A stretch of DNA of 64,000 bases from RPQJ01 sp963754125 (lineage in GTDB: Bacteria; Pseudomonadota; Gammaproteobacteria; Steroidobacterales; Steroidobacteraceae): assembly GCA_963754125.1 (NCBI GenBank), contig CAVWEX010000001.1:496001-560000 (forward strand). Reading direction: 5' to 3'. Positions 58,841 through 64,000 of this stretch are shown here, one piece after another. The notes beneath the pieces were generated by a model that saw nothing but the letters and a program-made list of their open reading frames with translations, was not told the origin of the DNA and ran no database searches. Within the stretch, counting starts at the first letter, position 1, and every line of letters starts with the position of its first letter. The position numbers were made by a program, and so were the translations under genes.

Positions 58841-59887
58841 TCATCCTCCGAAACCGGCATATGCGTGCCGGAAGCTCGAATCCGCGGGCTCGACGCGCGC
58901 GCCGCCCGGCCCGAAGCACGGGTGCGCGTGCCACGGCCTCGCTGCCGCGTCGGTGAGTGAATTGAGTTCGCGCATGTAGGGGACGGCTTCGCCGCGAAGC
59001 TCGTCGCGGATGCCGTCCCAGTCCGGAAAGCGCTGGAACGCCGCGAGCCAGATCGCACGGCCCGCGAGGTAGCCCGACGCGCCCGCCGCGTACGCGTAGT
59101 GCAGCACGCGCTTGAACTCGACCATCCCCGCCCCGGCCGACAGCATCACCCAGGGCCGGCCCGCGGCGCGGTCGAGCTCGTGGAACAGCGCCTGCACGGC
59201 CTCGGAGCCCGGCGCACCGGGCTCGGGCACGTCCCCGGCCGGCACCGGGCTCTCGAGCTTGAACAGGTCCACGCCGTAGCGCGGGTCGGCAAAGGTGCGC
59301 ACGCTGTCGATGACGAGCCCGGCCTGCTTGGTTTTCATCTCGACGTACTCGCGCGTCTGCTCGGCGTCGCGCGCGAGCGGGTACACGAGCAGCTCGAAGA
59401 CGAACGGGATGTCGTACCGCTTGCAGGCCTCGCCGATCCGGCGCGTGAAATCCTGCTGCGCGGCGCACACCGCGGGGTCGCCGTCCGGGCGGTACCAGGT
59501 GAGCACCTTCACGGCGTCGCCGCCTGCACGCTTGATCTTCCCGACCGACCAGTCGTCGATCTCGGCGGACAGTCGGCCGCCGGCCGTCTCGTGGAAGATC
59601 GAGTCCTCGAGGGTGAGGATGAGACCGAGCCGCGCGTCGAGCATCGTCACGCCGCGCGGATAGGCGTAATGCGGGTCGAGCAGCATCGCCGAGGACTCGC
59701 CCTGCAGCTCGCGGATCAGCAGCTCCTTGAAGCCCGCAACGTCCTCCCAGGGCGCCTCGGGCGTGCCGCGCTTCGCCTTGATCGGATTCTTGATCGGCGG
59801 ACGCTGGTCCACCGCCGTCATCTTGTAGCGCCCGGCCGCATCCGCCATGCGGCGCATGCCCCAGTACTTCCCCGCGGAAATCGTCAT
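58841..59887 (-). CDS. Class I aldolase of the LacD/YihT family
   Basis: The 348-residue protein starts at ATG 59887. YKMTAVDQRPPI (residues 21-32), AMLLDPHYAYPRGVTML, GDAVKVLTWYRPDGDP, and the Schiff-base block YGVDLFKLESPVPAG (Lys210) with WVMLSAGAGMVEFKRVLHYAY and GASGYLAGRAIWLAAFQ match the tagatose-bisphosphate/YihT aldolases; DLFKLESP corresponds to DLYKVEMP of YihT as I remember it. It is about 50 residues longer than YihT, as the LacD branch usually is. It would cleave 6-deoxy-6-sulfofructose 1-phosphate to dihydroxyacetone phosphate and sulfolactaldehyde. It lies between kinase and isomerase genes in one operon. Confidence 0.88.
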   Translation of the reverse strand: MTISAGKYWGMRRMADAAGRYKMTAVDQRPPIKNPIKAKRGTPEAPWEDVAGFKELLIRELQGESSAMLLDPHYAYPRGVTMLDARLGLILTLEDSIFHETAGGRLSAEIDDWSVGKIKRAGGDAVKVLTWYRPDGDPAVCAAQQDFTRRIGEACKRYDIPFVFELLVYPLARDAEQTREYVEMKTKQAGLVIDSVRTFADPRYGVDLFKLESPVPAGDVPEPGAPGSEAVQALFHELDRAAGRPWVMLSAGAGMVEFKRVLHYAYAAGASGYLAGRAIWLAAFQRFPDWDGIRDELRGEAVPYMRELNSLTDAAARPWHAHPCFGPGGARVEPADSSFRHAYAGFGG

Positions 59888-59908
59888 GTGGGCCTCTTGC
59901 GTGTCGTG

Positions 59909-60811
59909 TCAGCCGGCGGGGTACGCCGCGAGGAACCCGTCGAGCTCGGCACGCGTGGGCGCTCCCGAGCGCCCGCCGGTCCGCTGCACCTTGAGTGCAG
60001 CGGCCGCGGAGGCGAAGCGCACCGCCGCGGACTCGTCGCGGCCCTCGGCCAGCGCCAGCGCGAACGCGCCGTGCCAGACATCCCCGGCACCGAGCGTGTC
60101 CACCACCGGCACCACGAAGGCCGGGAATCGCCGCAGTTCGCCGCCTTGGAGCGCGTACACGCCCTCGGCGCCCGCGGTGACGGCGCACCAGCCCGGCAGG
60201 TCGCGCCCGACCTCGACGAGCGCTCGCGCGGGCTCGGCGATGCCGCTGAAGTCCGCGAGCGCGTCTGCGGAGAAGGCCACGTGCGAGGCCGCCCGCAGCA
60301 GCGCACCGTCGGCCGGAACCGGGCGGTCCGCGTCGAGCACGCCCGGGAGGCCCGCGGCGCGGGCCTCGAACAGCGCTGCGAGCGCGCCCTCCGGCCAGCG
60401 CGTGTCGGCGAGCACCACGTCGGCGCCGGTCACCCACGGAGCCGGCAGCCAGTCCGGGTCCTCCGGCAGCGCGGCATCGAGGTGGTTGACGATCATGCGC
60501 TCGCCGCGGGCGTCCACGATCACGGCGGACACGGACGACGCGCAGCCGGCGCAGCGCCGCACGAGCGTGCAGTCCACGCCGTACGCCTGGAGCTCCGCGA
60601 CGATCAGGTCGGCCGCGGCGTCCTCACCGACCCGCGCGGCCAGCATCGCGCGCCCGCCGAGCAGTGCGATCGCCACGGCCGCCGTTGCCGCCGGCCCGCC
60701 GCCCACGCTCTCGAAGCGCGTGGCCCGGTGCTTCCGGGCGTGCTGCGGCAACTCGGGCACGGTGAACACGAAATCCTGCACCGCATGACCCACGCACAGC
60801 ACGGTCGGCAT
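59909..60811 (-). CDS. PfkB-family sugar kinase, YihV-like (sulfofructose kinase candidate)
   Basis: The 300-residue kinase has the ribokinase fold: FESVGGGPAATAAVAIALLG (residues 33-52) and the catalytic VDTLGAGDVWHGAF with base Asp244. Alignment from memory with E. coli YihV, the 6-deoxy-6-sulfofructose kinase, is close: GERMIVNH has Asn109, and LADTRWPEG has Arg138, at the same numbers as the sulfonate-binding Asn109 and Arg138 reported for YihV. Ordinary fructokinases do not keep this pair together. The N-terminal pocket residue near 26-27 is Arg-Lys here instead of Gly-Lys. It would phosphorylate sulfofructose at C1 using ATP. This gene is the best evidence that the locus handles a sulfosugar. 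Confidence 0.85.
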   Translation of the reverse strand: MPTVLCVGHAVQDFVFTVPELPQHARKHRATRFESVGGGPAATAAVAIALLGGRAMLAARVGEDAAADLIVAELQAYGVDCTLVRRCAGCASSVSAVIVDARGERMIVNHLDAALPEDPDWLPAPWVTGADVVLADTRWPEGALAALFEARAAGLPGVLDADRPVPADGALLRAASHVAFSADALADFSGIAEPARALVEVGRDLPGWCAVTAGAEGVYALQGGELRRFPAFVVPVVDTLGAGDVWHGAFALALAEGRDESAAVRFASAAAALKVQRTGGRSGAPTRAELDGFLAAYPAG

Positions 60812-60821
60812 GGGCGTGCGC

Positions 60822-61544
60822 TCAGGACAGGGTGACGGCGTACACGAACTGCGTCGTGTCGCAGCGGCTCGCGCGCCATTCCACGCGCACGCCCTCGAGC
60901 GACAGCGCCACGCGGTCGATGTGCAGCAGGGGCGCTCCCGGCTCGAGCTTGAGGCGGCGGCAGTCCTCCTTGCGCGCCGTGTCCGCGCGCAGTTCCTCCT
61001 CGGCCGAGACGATGTTGACCCCGTACTCGCGCTGGTACAGCGCATACAGGGCGTTCGGCAACGGGGCGTGGCGCTCGAATCCCGCGAACAGGGCTGCGGG
61101 CAGCACGACCTTCTCGAGGACGATGGGCTCGCCGTCCACGAGCCGCATGCGGTTGATCTCGTACACCTCGGCCCCGGGCTCGAGCGCGAGCCGTGCGATG
61201 TCCGCGGCGCGTGCGGCGCGACGCTTGAGCGTGTCGCCGGCGCTCGTGGGCACGGCGCGCGAGCCGCCGCCGGGCCGCGTGAGGCGGAAGAACCGGAACA
61301 GCGCCCGCTCCTGCGTGTGCTCGGAGACGTAGGTGCCCTTGCCCTGCCGGCGATCGATCAGGCTGTCGGCCGCGAGCGCGTCGAGCGCCTTGCGGACCGT
61401 GCCCTGGCTCACGTTGAGGCGGCCGGCGAGCGCCTGCTCCGAGGGCAGCGACTCGCCGGGGCCCCACTCGCCCGTCGCGATCTGCTTCACGAGGAACTCG
61501 TAGACCTGCTGGTAGAGGGGCCGGTAACGTGGCGACTCGTCCAT
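60822..61544 (-). CDS. GntR-family regulator, HutC/UTRA type
   Basis: The 240-residue protein starts at ATG 61544, with GGGAG upstream. RYRPLYQQVYEFLVKQIATGE and ESLPSEQALAGRLNVSQGTVR with DRRQGKGTYVSEH form the GntR winged helix (about 5-75). A UTRA ligand domain follows (YEINRMRLVDGEPIVLEKVVL, RADTARKEDCRRLKLEPGAPL, LHIDRVAL). It starts the minus operon of kinase, aldolase, isomerase and glycosidase and is divergent from suyA with a 128-base gap. The palindrome at 61618-61629 in that gap, repeated before the TonB receptor, is the obvious operator. The effector may be a sulfosugar phosphate or sulfolactate. Confidence 0.93.
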   Translation of the reverse strand: MDESPRYRPLYQQVYEFLVKQIATGEWGPGESLPSEQALAGRLNVSQGTVRKALDALAADSLIDRRQGKGTYVSEHTQERALFRFFRLTRPGGGSRAVPTSAGDTLKRRAARAADIARLALEPGAEVYEINRMRLVDGEPIVLEKVVLPAALFAGFERHAPLPNALYALYQREYGVNIVSAEEELRADTARKEDCRRLKLEPGAPLLHIDRVALSLEGVRVEWRASRCDTTQFVYAVTLS

Positions 61545-61610
61545 GGGCGGTTCTCCCGGGCCGAATTCGCATCGTACGCGGCCGCTTGCGCCCGTGTCCA
61601 TCATCTGCTG

Positions 61611-61630
61611 TATAGTATCTTATATAAGAC
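61611..61630. promoter_or_regulatory. suyA promoter -10 and 12-bp palindromic operator
   Basis: TATAGT (61611-61616) is a good -10 for the plus strand. Next to it TCTTATATAAGA (61618-61629) is a perfect 12-bp palindrome placed where transcription would start, so a bound repressor would block suyA. The core CTTATATAAGAC (61619-61630) is identical to 55317-55328 before the TonB receptor. A -35 is less clear (TTGCGC at 61586 is 19 bases away). Assignment to the divergent GntR regulator is inference. Confidence 0.7.
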
Positions 61631-61672
61631 TTGACGGCCCAGAACCCGGCAGCCCCTTACGGAGGAAACCCC

Positions 61673-61960
61673 GTGACCGCTCCCCACCTGCTCGTGCACG
61701 ACCCGAAGGACAACGTCGGCGTCGTGGTCGTCGAGGGCCTCGAGGCCGGCACCGAGATGCTGTGCGTCGTGACCCACGACAATTCGGACTTCCGGCTCGT
61801 GGCGCGCCAGGCCGTGCCGATCGGCCACAAGGTGGCGCTCCGGGACCTCAAGGCGGGCGACACCGTGATCAAGTACGGCCAGGACATCGGCCGCATCGTC
61901 GCCGACGTCGGCCAGGGCGAGCACGTCCACGTCCACAACCTCAAGACCAAGCGCTGGTAA
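61673..61960 (+). CDS. suyA: Sulfolactate sulfo-lyase small subunit candidate (SuyA-like SAF domain)
   Basis: GTG 61673 has GGAGG 8 bases upstream and gives 95 residues: one SAF domain as in the small part of altronate/galactarate dehydratases. LLVHDPKDNVGVVVVEGLEAG, AVPIGHKVALRDLKAGDTVIK and DIGRIVADVGQGEHVHVHNLK followed by TKRW are visible. The IPIGHK-type and GEHVHxHN blocks bind the sugar-acid backbone. Split small/large pairs exist for both UxaA hydrolases and SuyAB; the whole sequence and its KTKRW end are what I recall for SuyA. SuyAB splits (R)-sulfolactate to pyruvate and sulfite. The large subunit follows 13 bases later. Confidence 0.75.
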   Translation: MTAPHLLVHDPKDNVGVVVVEGLEAGTEMLCVVTHDNSDFRLVARQAVPIGHKVALRDLKAGDTVIKYGQDIGRIVADVGQGEHVHVHNLKTKRW

Positions 61961-61973
61961 GCGGAGGCCCACC

Positions 61974-63146
61974 ATGAGCACGGGCAAGAAGATCTGGGCC
62001 TACCGCCGCGAGAACGGCCGCGTCGGCGTTCGCAATCACGTCGCCATCCTGCCGGTGGACGACATCTCGAACGCCGCCTGCGTATCGGTCGCGGCCAACA
62101 TCAAGGGCACGATCGCGCTGCCGCACGCCTACGGGCGCCTGCAGTTCGGCGAGGACCTCGAGCTGCACTTCCGCACCATGATCGGCACCGGCGCCAACCC
62201 GAACGTGGCCGCCTGCATCGTCATCGGCATCGAGCCGCACTGGACGCAGAAGATCGTCGACGGCATCGCCGCCACCGGCAAGCCGGTCGCGGGCTTCTGG
62301 ATCGAGGGCAACGGCGACATCGCCACGATCGCCGCCGCCTCGCGCAAGGCCAAGGAGTTCGTGCACCAGACCTCCGGGCAGGTGCGCGTCGAGTGCGACC
62401 TCGAGGAACTGTGGATCGCGGCCAAGTGCGGCGAGTCCGACACCACGACCGGGCTCGCCTCCTGCCCCACCGTCGGCAACATGTACGACAAGCTGATCCC
62501 GGCCGGGCTCTACGGCTGCTTCGGCGAGACCTCCGAGCTCACCGGCGCGGAGCACCTCGCCGCCGCGCGCGCCGCGACCCCGGAGGTGCGCGAGAAGTTC
62601 ATGAAGACCTGGCAGGCCTACCAGGACGACGTCATCGAGGCGCACAAGACCTCCGACCTCTCCGACAGCCAGCCCACCAAGGGCAACATCGCGGGCGGCC
62701 TCACGACGATCGAGGAGAAGGCGCTCGGCAACCTCGAGAAGATCGGCAAGAAGGTGAGCTTCATCGACGTGCTCGAGCCCGCCGAGGCGCCGGCGCGCGG
62801 CCCGGGCCTGTATTTCATGGACACCTCGTCGGCCGCGGCGGAGTGCTGCACGCTGCAGGCGGCCGCGGGCTACGTGCTGCACATCTTCCCGACCGGCCAG
62901 GGCAACGTGATCGGCAACCCGATCATGCCGGTCATCAAGGTCACGGGTAACCCGCGCACCGTGCGGCTGATGTCCGAGCACGTGGACGTGGACGTCTCCG
63001 GCATCGTGCGCCGCGAGATGACCATCGACCAGGCGGGCGACGCGCTGATCGACATGATCGTGCGCACCGCGAACGGCCGCTACACGGCGGCCGAGGCGCT
63101 CGGCCACCAGGAGTTCGTGATGACCAAGCTGTACCGGAGCGCCTGA
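61974..63146 (+). CDS. suyB: Sulfolactate sulfo-lyase large subunit candidate (SuyB/UxaA family)
   Basis: The 390-residue protein follows a GGAGG site. KIWAYRRENGRVGVRNHVAIL and SNAACVSVAANIKGTIALPHA open the UxaA catalytic domain; KCGESDTTTGLASCPTVGNMY, QPTKGNIAGGLTTIEEKALGN, YFMDTSSAAAECCTLQAAAGY and FPTGQGNVIGNPIMPVIKVTG are the conserved active-site blocks, with Cys residues that may hold iron. The domain without a fused SAF part and with this TANGRYTAAEALGHQEFVM end is the SuyB-type form. With SuyA it would release sulfite from sulfolactate, the last step of sulfosugar breakdown. Altronate- or galactarate-type dehydration remains an alternative because the families are homologous. Confidence 0.77.
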   Translation: MSTGKKIWAYRRENGRVGVRNHVAILPVDDISNAACVSVAANIKGTIALPHAYGRLQFGEDLELHFRTMIGTGANPNVAACIVIGIEPHWTQKIVDGIAATGKPVAGFWIEGNGDIATIAAASRKAKEFVHQTSGQVRVECDLEELWIAAKCGESDTTTGLASCPTVGNMYDKLIPAGLYGCFGETSELTGAEHLAAARAATPEVREKFMKTWQAYQDDVIEAHKTSDLSDSQPTKGNIAGGLTTIEEKALGNLEKIGKKVSFIDVLEPAEAPARGPGLYFMDTSSAAAECCTLQAAAGYVLHIFPTGQGNVIGNPIMPVIKVTGNPRTVRLMSEHVDVDVSGIVRREMTIDQAGDALIDMIVRTANGRYTAAEALGHQEFVMTKLYRSA

Positions 63147-63151
63147 GCCGC

Positions 63152-64000
63152 ATGCCGGAGCCGGCCCGACTCACGCTCGACGAGGGCGAGGCGCTCGCGT
63201 ACGAGGCGCTGGTCGCCAGCCGTACGAGTCCGGCGAACGCTCGGGCGACGGCGCGCGCGCTGGTCGCCGCGGAGGCCGACGGCCAGGCCGGCCACGGCCT
63301 GTCGCGCGTGCCGTCCTACGCGCTGCAGGCGCGGGCCGGCAAGGTGGACGGCCACGCGACGCCGCAGCCTCGAGCAGGTCGCCGGCGCCGCGCTGCGCGT
63401 GGACGGCGGCTTCGGCTTCGCCTACCCGGCCATCGACCTCGCGATCGGGGCACTGGCGCCGCTTGCTCGCGCGCATGGCGTCGCGGTCGCGGCCCTCCAC
63501 CGCTCTCACCATTTCGGACAGGCGGGCGCGCACGCCGAGCGGCTGGCCGAACGCGGCCTCGTCGCGATCGTGCTCGGCAACTCGCCCAAGGCCATGGCGT
63601 TCTGGGGCGGCCGGCGGCCGACGCTCGGGACCAATCCCCTCGCCTTCGCCGCGCCCCTGCCGGGCGGCGCCGACCCGCTCGTGATCGACCTCGCGATGTC
63701 GGTGGCGGCCCGCGGCAAGATCGTCGCCGCCGAGAAAGCCGGCCGGCCGATCCCGGGCGACTGGGCCGTGGACGCGGAGGGTCGCCCGACCACCGACCCG
63801 AAGGCCGCGTTCGGCGGCACGCTGCTGCCGATCGGCGGCGCCAAGGGCGGCGCGCTGGCGCTGATGATCGAGATCCTCGCCGCGGCGGTCACGGGCAGCG
63901 CTTTCGGCTGGGAGGCGAGTTCGTTCTTCGACGATCAGGGCGGCCCGCCGAACATGGGCCACTGCTGATCGCCTGGACGCAGGACGGCTGTCCGCCGGCG
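63152..64000 (+). CDS. Ldh2/malate-lactate dehydrogenase family oxidoreductase (ComC-like), cut by window edge; two frame breaks
   Basis: ATG 63152 starts ARLTLDEGEALAYEALVASRT; ALVAAEADGQAGHGLSRVPSY is the family's active-site His block. After a break near 63368 it reads VDGGFGFAYPAIDLAIGALAP, VAALHRSHHFGQAGAHAERLA, RRPTLGTNPLAFAAPLPGG and GGAKGGALALMIEILAAAVTG. A further extra base near 63962 interrupts GPPNMGHLLIAW. The family includes ComC, which interconverts (R)-sulfolactate and sulfopyruvate with NAD(P). Just 5 bases after suyB, it may feed the (R)-sulfolactate needed by SuyAB or connect both enantiomers. The C-terminal quarter lies beyond the window. Confidence 0.83.
   Translation, partial: MPEPARLTLDEGEALAYEALVASRTSPANARATARALVAAEADGQAGHGLSRVPSYALQARAGKVDGHATPQPRAGRRRRAARGRRLRLRLPGHRPRDRGTGAACSRAWRRGRGPPPLSPFRTGGRARRAAGRTRPRRDRARQLAQGHGVLGRPAADARDQSPRLRRAPAGRRRPARDRPRDVGGGPRQDRRRRESRPADPGRLGRGRGGSPDHRPEGRVRRHAAADRRRQGRRAGADDRDPRRGGHGQRFRLGGEFVLRRSGRPAEHGPLLIAWTQDGCPPA

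Noticed and set aside
61974..63146. Plain altronate dehydratase call for the UxaA-family large subunit
   Set aside because: Not excluded, but the neighbouring YihV-like kinase and YihT-like aldolase and the split SuyA-like partner make the sulfolactate reading better; kept as the stated alternative.

Overview
The window is GC-rich (around 70 percent by eye) and gene-dense, with many translationally coupled genes on both strands. TonB-dependent receptors, LolA-like, LpxL-like and outer-membrane beta-barrel proteins indicate a Gram-negative host. An aryl polyene pigment cluster, pyruvate phosphate dikinase and the overall gene style suggest a gammaproteobacterium near the Xanthomonadales/Steroidobacterales; that placement is inference. 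I saw no rRNA, tRNA, CRISPR array, insertion sequence or phage gene.

Sequence quality matters. About 30 conserved genes are broken by single-base frame breaks, while homology continues in the next frame. In many of them the excess length over a multiple of three equals the number of breaks (gnd 1, ppdK 2, ketoreductase 1, thioesterase 1, phosphopantetheinyl transferase 2). This points to one-base insertion errors, not gene decay. A G-rich stretch inside uppP (about 47505-47715) looks like corrupted sequence. Such genes are listed as single CDS spanning their breaks.

Layout. (1) 1-8102: an IclR-controlled divergent catabolic locus. The minus operon holds a citryl-CoA lyase-like protein, a class III CoA-transferase, a core-MetE-like protein, a TonB receptor and a VOC protein; the plus operon holds IclR, an alpha/beta hydrolase and WrbA. 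Two tandem palindromes lie in the promoter gap. (2) 8097-14197: a secreted S10 peptidase, 6-phosphogluconate dehydrogenase, pyruvate phosphate dikinase and an outer-membrane barrel. (3) 14286-35911: a xanthomonadin/aryl polyene pigment cluster with ketosynthases, a ketoreductase, dehydratases, acyl carrier proteins, an aryl AMP-ligase, a chorismatase that could make the hydroxybenzoate starter, two flavin halogenase-like enzymes, acyltransferases, LolA-like and MMPL export proteins, a thioesterase, a glycosyltransferase and a phosphopantetheinyl transferase. (4) 35969-47930: mixed genes including a radical SAM protein, a TolB/TPR sensor-like protein, a secreted calcium-binding-repeat protein, a patatin, a NamZ-like muramidase and uppP.

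(5) 47972-64000: the most interesting part. A TonB receptor, a TRAP transporter, a GH31 glycosidase, a fucose-isomerase-type isomerase, a LacD/YihT-type aldolase and a PfkB kinase with YihV-like sulfosugar residues lie beside a divergent SuyA/SuyB-type sulfolactate sulfo-lyase pair and an Ldh2-type dehydrogenase. A HutC-type GntR gene and two copies of a CTTATATAAGAC palindrome link the units. I interpret this as a candidate locus for uptake of sulfoquinovose glycosides, sulfo-EMP cleavage, and release of sulfite from the C3 sulfonate within one cell. The sulfolactaldehyde dehydrogenase that this route needs is not in the window.
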